Notes: a model not told the origin generated them from the letters alone. A stretch of 47,831 nucleotides of DNA from Bradyrhizobium guangdongense (GCF_006483445.1 NZ_PPPT01000155.1:1-47831); one strand, 5' to 3'. Numbered from the stretch's first letter, positions 32,643 to 41,233 are shown. Program-made: numbers and translations.

Positions 32643-32823
32643 GAGCGTTTCCCGTTTCTTTAGCGGTCTTTTGGCACCAGCCGGTGCGCGCAAGATGGTC
32701 TGATATGCCGATGCGATATGTCCTGACAAGCATGGACAAGGCCGCGCCAAAAATCAAATATGCGCCCCGGCAAAACCAATTCCGATCCGCGGAACAGCGC
32801 GGGTCGCAACCGACGAGGAAACA

Positions 32824-33612
32824 ATGCAGTTCAAACACGTCACGCTCGATTTCGACGGGCCGGTCGCCATCCTCAAGCTGGACCACCAGGAGGTGATGAA
32901 CGCGGTTTCCGTGGACATGCTGGGCGGGCTCGCCGACGCGCTCGATACGATCGAGGAGAAAAAGGACGAGGTGCGCTGCATCGTGCTGACCGGGGCGGGG
33001 CGTGCCTTCTGCACCGGCGCCAACCTGCAGGGGCGCAGCAACCAGTCGAAGAAGACCAGGGCCGGCACGACGCTCGAGACCGGCTTCCATCCGTTCCTGC
33101 GCCGCATCCGTAATTTGCATTGTCCGATCGTCACGGCGGTCAACGGGCCGGCCGCCGGCGCCGGCATGAGCTTTGCGCTGCTCGGCGACATGATCCTGTG
33201 CGCGCGTTCGGCCTATTTCCTCCAGGCCTTCCGTCGCATCGGCCTCGTCCCGGATTGCGGCTCGACCTGGTTGCTGCCGCGTCTCGTCGGCCGCGCACGC
33301 TCGATCGAATTGTCGCTGATGGGCGAGCGGCTGCCGGCGGAGAAGGCGCTGGAATGGGGCCTCGTCAATCGCGTCTATGACGACGGCGCGCTGATGGAGG
33401 AGGCGATGAAGCTCGCGAACGACCTCGCCAACGGCCCGACGGTGGCGCTGTCGCTGATCCGAAAACTCTATTGGGACAGCCCGGAAAATTCTTTCGAGGA
33501 GCAGCTCAATCTCGAATTCCAGTGCCAGTTGCGCGCCGGTGACAGCGAAGATTTCCGCGAAGGCGTCGGCGCCTTCCTCGAGAAGCGTCCGGCGAAGTTT
33601 AAGGGAAAATGA
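32824..33612 (+). CDS. Enoyl-CoA hydratase/isomerase, PaaG-like
   Basis: A 262-residue crotonase. The oxyanion-hole segments are AFCTGANL (61-68) and GPAAGAGMSFAL (108-119). The active-site region IGLVPDCGSTWLLPRLVG carries Asp144, as in PaaG-type isomerases, and the first glutamate of true enoyl-CoA hydratases is missing (LQAFRR). A double-bond shift between positions 3 and 2 is therefore more likely than hydration. The gene overlaps the kinase gene by four bases (ATGA), a translational coupling that ties it to 4-hydroxyacyl-CoA processing. Confidence 0.88.
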   Translation: MQFKHVTLDFDGPVAILKLDHQEVMNAVSVDMLGGLADALDTIEEKKDEVRCIVLTGAGRAFCTGANLQGRSNQSKKTRAGTTLETGFHPFLRRIRNLHCPIVTAVNGPAAGAGMSFALLGDMILCARSAYFLQAFRRIGLVPDCGSTWLLPRLVGRARSIELSLMGERLPAEKALEWGLVNRVYDDGALMEEAMKLANDLANGPTVALSLIRKLYWDSPENSFEEQLNLEFQCQLRAGDSEDFREGVGAFLEKRPAKFKGK

Positions 33613-34595
33613 TCGAGGCCGAGCTCTCCCGCAGCGTCGTGCGGTGGTGCCCGGGCGCGACCGGAGCGACCGCCGCCGCAAAGCTGTCCGGCGGTGCCAG
33701 TCAGGAAACCTGGCGCTTCGATATCACGCATCCCGACGGCAATATCGGCGCCATCCTGCGCCGTTCGCCGAAAGGCTATGGCGCCGCGCCGACGCGCGCA
33801 GCGGGTCTCGCGGCGGAAGCAAGGCTGATGCAGCTCGCCTTCGAGGCCGGCCTGCCGTCGCCGCGCGTGCTGCATGTCCTGACGCCTGAGGACGATCTCG
33901 GCACCGGCTTCATCATGCAGCGCGTCGAAGGCGAGACCATCGCGCGCAAGATTCTGCGTGACGACGAGTTTGCCGCCGCGCGGCCGCATCTCGCGCGGCA
34001 GATCGGTGGCGTGCTGGCGGGTTTGCACAAACTGCCGCAGGATAGATTGCCCACACTACGCACCCGGTCGGCGACCCAGGAAATCGCCGAGTTCGAGCGC
34101 GACTATCGCAGCCTCAACTGGCCAAAGCCGGTGTTCGAGCTGACGCTGCGCTGGCTGTGCAATCATGATCCCGGCCCGTCGGCCGAGACGACGCTGGTGC
34201 ATGGCGACTTCCGCAACGGCAATCTCATCATCGGTGCCGAGGGGTTGCGCGCCGTGCTGGACTGGGAGCTCGCCCATCTCGGCGATCCCATGGAGGATCT
34301 CGGCTGGGTCTGCGTCAACTCCTGGCGCTTTGGCGAGATCGACAAGCCCGTCGGTGGATTTGGCTCGCGCGAGGAGCTGTTCGCCGGCTATGAAGCGGCG
34401 GGACGCAGATGCGATCCTGCCCGCGTGAAGTTCTGGGAAGTGATGGGCACGCTGCGCTGGGGCATCATGTGCGGTGGCATGATGCAGCGCTTTCGCGAGG
34501 GGCCCGACCATTCCATGGAGCGCGCCATGATCGGCCGCCGTGCCTCCGAAACCGAAATCGATCTGTTGCGGCTGCTCGCGCCGCGCGGGAGGTGA
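33609..34595 (+). CDS. APH-fold phosphotransferase, LvaA/ACAD10-11 kinase-domain type
   Basis: A 328-residue aminoglycoside-phosphotransferase-fold kinase. The catalytic loop is HGDFRNGN, with His198, Asp200 and Asn205, and the metal motif is VLDWELAHLGDP with Asp218. This subtype is the free-standing relative of the kinase domain in animal ACAD10/11 and of LvaA, which phosphorylates 4-hydroxyacyl-CoA on the hydroxyl group. An antibiotic-resistance role is unlikely because of the neighbours: a crotonase overlaps upstream, and the DUF6285 gene starts two bases after its stop. The family call is firm and the substrate is inferred. Confidence 0.88.
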   Translation: MIEAELSRSVVRWCPGATGATAAAKLSGGASQETWRFDITHPDGNIGAILRRSPKGYGAAPTRAAGLAAEARLMQLAFEAGLPSPRVLHVLTPEDDLGTGFIMQRVEGETIARKILRDDEFAAARPHLARQIGGVLAGLHKLPQDRLPTLRTRSATQEIAEFERDYRSLNWPKPVFELTLRWLCNHDPGPSAETTLVHGDFRNGNLIIGAEGLRAVLDWELAHLGDPMEDLGWVCVNSWRFGEIDKPVGGFGSREELFAGYEAAGRRCDPARVKFWEVMGTLRWGIMCGGMMQRFREGPDHSMERAMIGRRASETEIDLLRLLAPRGR

Positions 34596-34597
34596 GC

Positions 34598-34975
34598 ATG
34601 CAGGACGAACCGACACCGATCGAGCTGACCAAGGCGGTTGCCGATTTCCTCCGCAACGACATCACGCCGCTGATCTCTGGCCACCAGGCGTTCAAGCTGC
34701 GGGTCGCCATTAACGCTCTCGATCTCGTTACGCGGCAGCTGACGCTGGAGGAGGGGAACGATGCGACGGAGGTGGCGCGGCTGCGTACGCTGCTGGGGGT
34801 GGACGGTTCGGTGACCGAGCTGAACCGCGCGCTCGCTGAGCGCATCGCGAAAGGCGAGGTGGACCTCGCGACGCCGGGTCTCGCCGAGCATCTCTGGGCG
34901 ACCACGATGGACAAGCTCGCGGTCGATCAGCCGAACTACGCCTCGTACAAGCGGGAGCTGGGGCGAGAGGGTTAG
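34598..34975 (+). CDS. DUF6285-type small protein, LvaB-like kinase partner
   Basis: A 125-residue, mostly helical soluble protein without a signal peptide. Its features are LTKAVADFLRNDITPLISGH (10-29), FKLRVAINALDLVTRQL (31-47) and a C-terminal LWATTMDKLAVDQPNYASYKREL segment (see from about 99). It corresponds to the small protein that regularly follows APH-fold kinases next to acyl-CoA dehydrogenases; in the levulinate operon this partner (LvaB) is needed with LvaA. It starts two bases after the kinase stop, at GAGGTGAGC-ATG, so both are made together. The identification as DUF6285/LvaB rests on remembered synteny and sequence character. Confidence 0.8.
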   Translation: MQDEPTPIELTKAVADFLRNDITPLISGHQAFKLRVAINALDLVTRQLTLEEGNDATEVARLRTLLGVDGSVTELNRALAERIAKGEVDLATPGLAEHLWATTMDKLAVDQPNYASYKRELGREG

Positions 34976-34995
34976 GCGGCACCACTCTCTCAGCC

Positions 34996-35104
34996 GTCAT
35001 TCCGGGGCGGAGCGATAGCGACGAGCCCGGAATCCATTGGTCCGCAGTCTCCGTGGCCCGATGGATTCCGGGCTCGCGCCCAAGCGGGCGCGTCCCGGAC
35101 TGAC
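34996..35104. repeat. Inverted-repeat element, GTCATTCCGGGGC family
   Basis: Outer arms GTCATTCCGGGGC / GTCCCGGACTGAC (imperfect) surround GAGCCCGGAATCCAT / ATGGATTCCGGGCTC (perfect). It fills the convergent gap between the DUF6285 gene and an enoyl-CoA hydratase gene. Confidence 0.87.
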
Positions 35105-35116
35105 GAGGGGTGGTGC

Positions 35117-35896
35117 CTATTTCCCCAGCCATTTCGGCGGCCGCTTCTCCGCAAATGCTTTCGGGCCCTCGATGTAATCCTGCGACGCCGCCATCGCCTT
35201 CACGGCCGGATACTCCCGCTGCTCCGCGATCGCCTGCTCCAGCGACACGGCAAGCCCCTTTTGAATGGCCTGCTTCGATGCCCGGATCGACATCGGCGAG
35301 TTCTTGGCGATCGTCTCCGCCCAGCGCAGCGCGGCGTTGAGCGCCTCGCCCTGCGGCACCACCTCGTTGACGAAGCCGAGCTCAAGACCTTCCTTTGCGC
35401 TCACATGGCGCGCTGTGAGGATCATGCCCATGGCGCGCTTGAGACCGATCTGCCGCGGCAGACGGTGTACGCCACCGGCGAGCGCGGCGAGCCCGACGCG
35501 CGGCTCGGGCAGCGCAAAGGTCGCATTCTCTGACGCAATGATGAGGTCGCAGGCGAGCGCGATTTCGAACCCGCCGCCCATGGCGACGCCGTTGACAGCC
35601 GCGATGATCGGCTTGTCGCAGTCGAAGCGCGAGGTGAGGCCGGCAAAGCCGCCCTTGTCCCAGCCCCGCTTGCCGCCGGCGGCCTGCCACTTCAGATCGT
35701 TGCCGGCGCAAAAGGCCTTGTCGCCGGCGCCGGTGACGACCGCGATCCACTGGTCGGGATCGGCGGAGAAGTCGTCAAACACCTTGTTGAGCTCGAAATG
35801 CGCATCGGTGTGCAGCGCGTTGTAGACCTCGGGGCGCGACAGCGTGACGATCGTGATCGGCCCCTTGCGTTCCACCTTTGAAAATTTCAGCTCCAT
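35117..35896 (-). CDS. Enoyl-CoA hydratase family protein, carnitinyl-CoA dehydratase-like
   Basis: A 259-residue crotonase. The oxyanion motifs are AFCAGNDL (61-68) and GVAMGGGFEIALACDL (103-118). Glu131 in FALPEPRVGLAALAGGVHRLP is retained, while the second acidic position is Ala-rich. The FALPEPRVGL pattern is closest to CaiD/carnitinyl-CoA dehydratase-like members, though carnitine genes are absent. It is divergent from the acyl-CoA dehydrogenase gene at 36111, so the pair may share a promoter region. Confidence 0.87.
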   Translation of the reverse strand: MELKFSKVERKGPITIVTLSRPEVYNALHTDAHFELNKVFDDFSADPDQWIAVVTGAGDKAFCAGNDLKWQAAGGKRGWDKGGFAGLTSRFDCDKPIIAAVNGVAMGGGFEIALACDLIIASENATFALPEPRVGLAALAGGVHRLPRQIGLKRAMGMILTARHVSAKEGLELGFVNEVVPQGEALNAALRWAETIAKNSPMSIRASKQAIQKGLAVSLEQAIAEQREYPAVKAMAASQDYIEGPKAFAEKRPPKWLGK

Positions 35897-36110
35897 GGTC
35901 GCTCCCGCGTTTTTCTGTGGCAGAGAATATTGAGGCCTATACTAGCGCGCGGACGTACGCGCGCACCACTCGAATTGCGCAAGGCGCATTGCGTGGCCGG
36001 CGCGCTTGAGCTTGCTTGACTTGCGCATGGTCTTCTCACCTTAATCGACACGAACAGAATTGCGCCTAGCGCCTTAACGCAAAAACACAAAATCAATCCG
36101 GGAGAGAACC

Positions 36111-37385
36111 GTGGATTTCTCATTGCCTGCCGATCTCGTCGCCTATCTCGAAGAGCTCGACCGTTTCATCGAGCGCGAGATCAAGCCGCTGGAACAAGCT
36201 GACGACAACATCCGCTTCTTCGATCACCGCCGCGAATGGGCGCGCACCGATTTCGAGAATGGCGGCCTGCCGCGGCACGAATGGGAAGCGCTGCTGCGCA
36301 AGGCCAAGAATCTCGCGGACGCTGCCGGCCATCTGCGCTTCCCGGTACCGAAGCAGTATGGCGGCAAGGATGGTTCCAACCTCTGGATGGCCGTCATCCG
36401 CGAGCACTTTGCGGCCAAGGGCCTCGGCCTCCACAACGACCTGCAGAACGAGCACTCCATCGTCGGCAATTTCCCTGTCGTCACCATGCTCGACCGCTAC
36501 GGCCGCGACGACCAGAAGGCGATGATCGACGGCTCCATCAAGGGCAAGTACCGCATCACCTTCGGTCTCACCGAACCGCATCATGGCTCGGACGCTACCC
36601 ACATGGAGACGCGCGCCGTGCCGGCTACCCGCGACAACGTCAAGGGCTGGATCATCAACGGCGAGAAGATGTGGACGACCGGCATGCACGTTGCTACCCA
36701 CTGCGCGCTGTTCGCGCGCACCAGCGGTAATGACGGCGATGCCCGCGGCATCACCTGTTTCCTGGTGCCGGCCAAGAGCGAGGGCGTCGTGATCGAGGAG
36801 TACATGTGGACCTTCAACATGCCGACGGACCATCCCCGCGTCAGCTTCACCGACGTATTCGTGCCTGAAGATGCGCAGTTCGGCGAGGTCGGCCGCGGCC
36901 TGTCGCTGGCGCAATGCTTCGTGCACCAGAACCGCATCCGCCAGGCCGCGAGCTCGCTCGGCGCTGCCGTCTACTGCATCGACGAGAGCGTGAAATACGC
37001 CCGCGAACGAAAACCGTTCGGCCGCGCTCTCGCCGAGAACCAGGCGATCCAGTTCCCGCTGGTCGAGCTTGCGACGCAAGCCGAGATGCTGCGCCTGTTG
37101 ATCCGCAAGACCGCCTGGGAGATGGACAAGCTCACCGAGGAGCAGATCGAACGCACACTCTCCGACCGCGTCTCGATGTGCAACTACTGGGCAAATCGCC
37201 TGTGCTGCGAAGCTGCCGACCGCGCCATGCAGGTCCATGGCGGCATGGGCTATTCACGCCACAAGGCTTTCGAGCACATCTACCGCCACCACCGCCGCTA
37301 CCGCATCACCGAGGGCAGCGAGGAGATCCAGATGCGGAAGGTCGCGGGGTTCTTGTTCGGCTATATGGGGCCGGGAAAGCACTAA
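36111..37385 (+). CDS. Acyl-CoA dehydrogenase
   Basis: A 424-residue FAD acyl-CoA dehydrogenase of the usual kind. The middle domain has RITFGLTEPHHGSDATHMETRA, split over about residues 144-165, and the C-terminal motif YRITEGSEEIQ puts the catalytic Glu at about 401. It oxidises an acyl-CoA to an enoyl-CoA and passes electrons to ETF. The start is GTG at 36111, five bases after GGGAGAG; no better ATG is near. It resembles the larger acyl-CoA dehydrogenases found next to APH-fold kinases, but lacks the ACAD11 signatures seen in the gene at 29822. It converges on an acyl-CoA ligase gene. Confidence 0.9.
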   Translation: MDFSLPADLVAYLEELDRFIEREIKPLEQADDNIRFFDHRREWARTDFENGGLPRHEWEALLRKAKNLADAAGHLRFPVPKQYGGKDGSNLWMAVIREHFAAKGLGLHNDLQNEHSIVGNFPVVTMLDRYGRDDQKAMIDGSIKGKYRITFGLTEPHHGSDATHMETRAVPATRDNVKGWIINGEKMWTTGMHVATHCALFARTSGNDGDARGITCFLVPAKSEGVVIEEYMWTFNMPTDHPRVSFTDVFVPEDAQFGEVGRGLSLAQCFVHQNRIRQAASSLGAAVYCIDESVKYARERKPFGRALAENQAIQFPLVELATQAEMLRLLIRKTAWEMDKLTEEQIERTLSDRVSMCNYWANRLCCEAADRAMQVHGGMGYSRHKAFEHIYRHHRRYRITEGSEEIQMRKVAGFLFGYMGPGKH

Positions 37386-37387
37386 CT

Positions 37388-37472
37388 GTCATTGCGAGCG
37401 AAGCGAAGCAATCCAGAGTCTTTCCACGGAGACAGTCTGGATTGCTTCGTCGCAAGAGCTCCTCGCAATGAC
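37388..37472. repeat. Inverted-repeat element, GTCATTGCGAGCG family
   Basis: Left arm GTCATTGCGAGCGAAGCG and its continuation AAGCAATCCAGA pair with TCTGGATTGCTTCG and CTCGCAATGAC. It fills nearly all of the 89-base convergent gap and stops two bases short of the ligase stop codon. Same family as 3383-3460. Confidence 0.86.
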
Positions 37473-37474
37473 GG

Positions 37475-39055
37475 TCAATTCACCCGTCGATCCTTCCCCG
37501 CCCAGAACGGCTCACGCAATTCCCGCCGCAGGATCTTGCCTGACGGATTGCGCGGCAGCGCGGGGATGAACTCCACGCTCTTCGGCGTCTTGAAGCCGGC
37601 GATGCGTTCGCGGGTGAAGTTGATGATGTCGGTCGCAGTGGCCTGCTTGCCCGGCTTCATCACCACGATCGCCTTGACCGCTTCGCCCCATTTGTCGTCG
37701 GGCACGCCGATCACGGCGGCCTCGGCGACGTCGGGGTGATCGCAGACCGCGCTCTCGACCTCGGCTGGATAGATGTTCTCGCCGCCCGAGATGATCATGT
37801 CCTTGATGCGGTCGTGGATGTAGAGATATCCGTCCTCGTCCATGTAGCCGGCATCGCCGGTGCGCAGCCAGCCATCAGAGCGCAGTGTTGAGGCTGTGGC
37901 CTCGGGCAGGTTCCAGTAGCCGGACATGTTGTGGTCCGAGCGCGTCGCGATCTCGCCGACTTGGCGCGGCGGCAGTGGCTTGCCGTCGCCATCGAGGATC
38001 GCAAGCTCGACGCCTGCGAGCGCCTTGCCGGCCGAGCGCATCCGTTCCAGGCCCTCGATGTGATCCTCCGGCGGCAGTGCGACGATGGTCCCGGTCGTCT
38101 CCGTCATGCCGTAAAGCTGCACAAACCCGCATTTGAAGACTTCGATGCACTCCTTCAGAAGCGCTGCCGGGATAGGCGAGGCGCCGTAGAGCATGTATTT
38201 GAGCCGCGAAAAGTCCATGGTCTTCGCGCGCGGCTGCCGCACCACGAATTGCATCGCCGCCGGCACCATGAAGAGCTTTGTGATGCCGAAGGTCTCGAAG
38301 AAATCGAGCACCTTGGTCGGATCGAATTCGCGCGCGATCACGCTGCGCGCGCCATGGCCGAGGCCGACCAGGCCCCAGCCGGAACCGCCGATATGAAAGA
38401 TCGGCATCGCGACCAGCGACACGTCGTCGGTGGTCCACTTGTTCCAGTCGGGCGTATCGGCGGCGCCGCCGGCCTCCAGCAGGCTCTTGAAGTTCGAATG
38501 CGAAAGCATCGCGCCCTTCGGCTTGCCCGTGGTGCCCGACGTATAGAGCTGCATGGCAATGTCTTTGGCGCTGATCGGCACCATCGGGTCATCGCCGCTC
38601 TGCGCATCGCGCCAGGGCGTAAAATCCTGCCATTCCGGCGCGCCGCCTTCGGTGGTGATGACGGTGCGTACGTTTGGCAGCTTGTCCTTGATCTGGCGGA
38701 CAAGCGTGAGGAACTCGGGCCCAACGAACAGCACCGGCGCCTTGCAATCGTTGACGATGAAGGCGACCTCGGGTCCGGCGAGCCGCCAGTTCACCGGCGC
38801 CATGACAACGCCGGCCTTGATCGCGCCCAGCAGCAGCTCGAAATAGATGTCGCTGTTCTTGCCGAGATAGGCGATGCGGTCGCCCTTGGTCACGCCCATC
38901 GCGATCAGCGCGTTGGCGACCTTGTTGGTCTTGATGTCGAACTCGGCAAAGGTGGTGAGGCGGCCCTCGAACTCATAGGCGATGGCGTTGCCGCGGCTCT
39001 TGGCGCGCTCTCGCACCATGTCGGCGAGATCAGCCGTGGGCTGTAGCGTGGACAT
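37475..39055 (-). CDS. Acyl-CoA synthetase (AMP-forming)
   Basis: A 526-residue ANL-superfamily ligase that activates a carboxylic acid to its CoA ester through an acyl-AMP. The ATP loop LYTSGTTGKPKGAM is at 170-183, the adenine motif is QLYGMTETTG, the hinge region includes WLRTGDAGYMDEDGYLYIHDR, and the catalytic lysine is Lys507 (NPSGKILRREL). The substrate is unresolved; medium or branched acids are plausible. The ATG at 39055 is chosen over the longer frame because it yields the normal N-terminus. It is a candidate for the first step of the 4-hydroxyacid route. Confidence 0.9.
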   Translation of the reverse strand: MSTLQPTADLADMVRERAKSRGNAIAYEFEGRLTTFAEFDIKTNKVANALIAMGVTKGDRIAYLGKNSDIYFELLLGAIKAGVVMAPVNWRLAGPEVAFIVNDCKAPVLFVGPEFLTLVRQIKDKLPNVRTVITTEGGAPEWQDFTPWRDAQSGDDPMVPISAKDIAMQLYTSGTTGKPKGAMLSHSNFKSLLEAGGAADTPDWNKWTTDDVSLVAMPIFHIGGSGWGLVGLGHGARSVIAREFDPTKVLDFFETFGITKLFMVPAAMQFVVRQPRAKTMDFSRLKYMLYGASPIPAALLKECIEVFKCGFVQLYGMTETTGTIVALPPEDHIEGLERMRSAGKALAGVELAILDGDGKPLPPRQVGEIATRSDHNMSGYWNLPEATASTLRSDGWLRTGDAGYMDEDGYLYIHDRIKDMIISGGENIYPAEVESAVCDHPDVAEAAVIGVPDDKWGEAVKAIVVMKPGKQATATDIINFTRERIAGFKTPKSVEFIPALPRNPSGKILRRELREPFWAGKDRRVN

Positions 39056-39153
39056 GTCTCTCCCGTGACGTTTGTTGTTGTTGGCGCGGAGTGTGGCGCC
39101 ATCCGCGGGTAAAGACAATATGGAGAACGACGAAGCGCTGCTGCTTCAACATC

Positions 39154-39294
39154 GTCGTCCTGGACAAGCGACGCGTAGCAGAGCGCTGATCCAGGACCCA
39201 TTACCCCACAGCAAGTTTGGCGAAGACTCGCAGCTCCGAGTCCGCGCCACGACTCCTCCCTGGGGTAATGGGTCCTGGCTTTCGCCAGGACGAC
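39154..39294. repeat. Inverted-repeat element, GTCGTCCTGG family
   Basis: Outer arms GTCGTCCTGG / CCAGGACGAC surround a perfect 18-base pair, CCAGGACCCATTACCCCA (39191-39208) and its complement (39261-39278). It lies between the SDR gene and the ligase gene, both on the minus strand. Confidence 0.88.
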
Positions 39295-39307
39295 TACGGA
39301 GTGCGCC

Positions 39308-40180
39308 TCACCCCCTTGCCGCGCGGTCCTTCTCGTTCTGCGCCTTGATGCTGTCGCGCGCCTTGGCCCAGTCGTCGTCGCTCCAGTCGCGGAGCTGGTA
39401 GAAATTGCCACCCATGGCGAGCGCCTGCGCGCCGTCCATGGCGATGGTCTCGCCGGTGATCCAGTCGCAGCCGCCGGAGATGAGGAACACCGCGAGATTC
39501 TGCAGCTCCTCCATGGTGCCGACGCGGCCCATCGGATTCATCGCCTTGGTGCGCGCGCCGGCTTCGTCGCCGGGCTTGATGCGCTTGCTCATGCCTTCGG
39601 TCGGGATTTCACCCGGCGCGATGGTGTTGAGGCGGATGCCGTACTTGCCCCATTCGGTTGCAAGCGACATCGTCATGGCGTGGATCGCCGACTTGCTCAT
39701 CGCCGACGGCACGACGTAGGGCGAGCCGTTGCGCACCCAGGTCGTGGTGATCGAGACCACGTTGCCGGGCTGCCGCGCCGCGATCCAGCGCTTGCCGACC
39801 GCATGCGTGACGTAGAACGTGCCGTGCATGACGATGTTGGCGACGGCATCGAAACCGCGCGGCGAGAGCTCTTCGCTGCGCGAGATGAAATTGCCGGCGG
39901 CGTTGTTGATGAGGTCGGTCAGCGGCGCCTCGCGAAAGATGTTGTCGATCATCTCCTCGACCGCGAGCGCATTGCGGATGTCGACGCCGTGGCTGGTGAC
40001 GCGGCCGCCGTACTGATCCATCAGCTCGGTCGCAGTCTCGTCGCACACGATCTTGCGCCGGCCGCAGATGTGAACCTCCGCGCCGAGCTGGAGGAAGCGC
40101 GAGGCCATCGACTTGCCGAGCCCGGTGCCGCCGCCGGTCACGAGGATGCGCCGGCCAGCCAGTAGATTTTCCTTGAACAT
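39308..40180 (-). CDS. SDR-family protein, 2,4-dienoyl-CoA reductase-like
   Basis: A 290-residue short-chain dehydrogenase. The cofactor motif VTGGGTGLG is at 14-22 and NNAAG follows. In place of YxxxK the sequence reads SAMSK, keeping the lysine but not that tyrosine, and continues AIHAMTMSLATEWGKYGIRLN and APGEIPTEGM. This pattern matches the peroxisomal/mitochondrial-type 2,4-dienoyl-CoA reductases, where the catalytic Tyr sits elsewhere. It would reduce dienoyl-CoA from unsaturated fatty acids. It is upstream of the ligase gene and divergent from a crotonase gene. Confidence 0.85.
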   Translation of the reverse strand: MFKENLLAGRRILVTGGGTGLGKSMASRFLQLGAEVHICGRRKIVCDETATELMDQYGGRVTSHGVDIRNALAVEEMIDNIFREAPLTDLINNAAGNFISRSEELSPRGFDAVANIVMHGTFYVTHAVGKRWIAARQPGNVVSITTTWVRNGSPYVVPSAMSKSAIHAMTMSLATEWGKYGIRLNTIAPGEIPTEGMSKRIKPGDEAGARTKAMNPMGRVGTMEELQNLAVFLISGGCDWITGETIAMDGAQALAMGGNFYQLRDWSDDDWAKARDSIKAQNEKDRAARG

Positions 40181-40205
40181 GGGTGTTTCCCCCGCAGGGA
40201 TTGTC

Positions 40206-40225
40206 AGTTAATTGGTCGATTGACT
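40206..40225. promoter_or_regulatory. Candidate operator (pseudo-palindrome) in divergent gap
   Basis: AGTTAATTGG-TCGATTGACT pairs at 7 of 10 positions around its centre and is strikingly AT-rich for this DNA. It lies between the dienoyl-CoA-reductase-like SDR start (40180) and the crotonase start (40286). It has the look of a TetR-family operator for fatty-acid genes, but no regulator gene is in the window. Confidence 0.4.
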
Positions 40226-40285
40226 AAATCCGGCTGTCGGCTTCCTGTAAAGCGGCATCGAACAAGAACAGGGGAGAATTGATCC

Positions 40286-41095
40286 ATGGAAGAGCGCGTC
40301 TCGATCTCGATTTCGGAAGGCGTCGCCGATGTTCGTCTTGTACGAGCGGACAAGATGAACGCGCTGGATCAGGCGATGTTCGAGGCGCTGGTTGGCGCAA
40401 CCGACCGTCTTTCCAAGGAAAAAAGCGTGCGCGCTGTCGTGCTCTCGGGCGAGGGCCGCGCCTTCTGCGCCGGTCTCGACATGGGACGTTTTGCCGCCAT
40501 GAAGGAGAAGGGCGGCAACGGAATTCCGGGCGGCGAAAATCGCGATCTCACCAGGCGCACGCATGGCAAGGCGAATTTTCCGCAGCAGGCGGTCTGGGGT
40601 TGGCGCCAGCTCCAGGTTCCCGTCATTGCCGCGATCCACGGCGTCGCCTTCGGCGGCGGCTTCCAGCTCGCGCTCGGTGCCGACATGCGTTTCCTCAGCG
40701 CCGATGCGCGGATGTCGATCATGGAAATCAAATGGGGCCTGGTGCCGGACATGGCGGGCACGCCGATCCTCGCGAGCCTCGTGCGCGACGACATCTTGCG
40801 CGACCTCACCTATACCGGCCGCATCTTCTCCGCGCAGGAGGCGATGGCTTTCGGCCTCGCGACGCGCATCTGCGACGACCCGCGCACTGCCGCGCTGGAA
40901 GTCGCGCGCGAGATCGCGGGGAAGAGCCCCGATGCGATCCGTGCCGCCAAGCGCATGCTGAACAATCTCTCGATCGATCCCGGCCCGGCATTGCTCGCCG
41001 AGTCCGTCGAGCAGCAGAAGCTGATCGGCAGCGCGAACCAGACCGAAGCCGTGCGCGCGAATCTGGAGAAGCGTGCACCGAGGTTTGCGGATTAG
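40286..41095 (+). CDS. Crotonase-family protein, dienoyl-CoA isomerase-like
   Basis: A 269-residue crotonase. The oxyanion segments are AFCAGLDM (59-66) and GVAFGGGFQLALGAD (119-133). Active-site acids are Glu147 and Asp155 in SIMEIKWGLVPDMAGT. The Glu-plus-Asp arrangement resembles delta3,5-delta2,4-dienoyl-CoA isomerases rather than simple hydratases. Divergent partner of the dienoyl-CoA-reductase-like SDR, which fits a shared role in unsaturated fatty-acid oxidation. It is followed by an acyl-CoA ligase gene on the same strand, across a repeat element. Confidence 0.87.
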   Translation: MEERVSISISEGVADVRLVRADKMNALDQAMFEALVGATDRLSKEKSVRAVVLSGEGRAFCAGLDMGRFAAMKEKGGNGIPGGENRDLTRRTHGKANFPQQAVWGWRQLQVPVIAAIHGVAFGGGFQLALGADMRFLSADARMSIMEIKWGLVPDMAGTPILASLVRDDILRDLTYTGRIFSAQEAMAFGLATRICDDPRTAALEVAREIAGKSPDAIRAAKRMLNNLSIDPGPALLAESVEQQKLIGSANQTEAVRANLEKRAPRFAD

Positions 41096-41101
41096 CGGCT
41101 T

Positions 41102-41233
41102 GTCATTCCGGGGCGATACGGCGGGACCGCGCGAAGCGCGGCCCTAGAGCATCGAGCCCGGAATCCATCGCGCCACATTTTCTGCGGTGAAATGGATTCC
41201 GGGCTCGCGCCAAGAGGCACGCCCCGGAATGAC
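41102..41233. repeat. Inverted-repeat element, GTCATTCCGGGGC family
   Basis: Perfect outer arms GTCATTCCGGGGCG / CGCCCCGGAATGAC enclose a GGACCGCGCGAAGCGCGGCC hairpin and the GAGCCCGGAATCCAT / ATGGATTCCGGGCTC pair. It lies between two plus-strand genes. Confidence 0.88.

Noticed and set aside
33609..34595. The APH-fold kinase as an aminoglycoside resistance gene
   Set aside because: It is translationally coupled to a crotonase gene and followed two bases later by a DUF6285-like gene next to acyl-CoA dehydrogenases, which fits acyl-CoA metabolism instead.
35941..36066. GAATTGCGC direct repeats (35972 and 36057) and a GCGCGCGGACGTACGCGCGC symmetry in the gap before the acyl-CoA dehydrogenase gene at 36111
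   Set aside because: The repeats are short, imperfect beyond nine bases and 85 bases apart, and GC-rich symmetry is expected by chance in this DNA; too weak to call a site.
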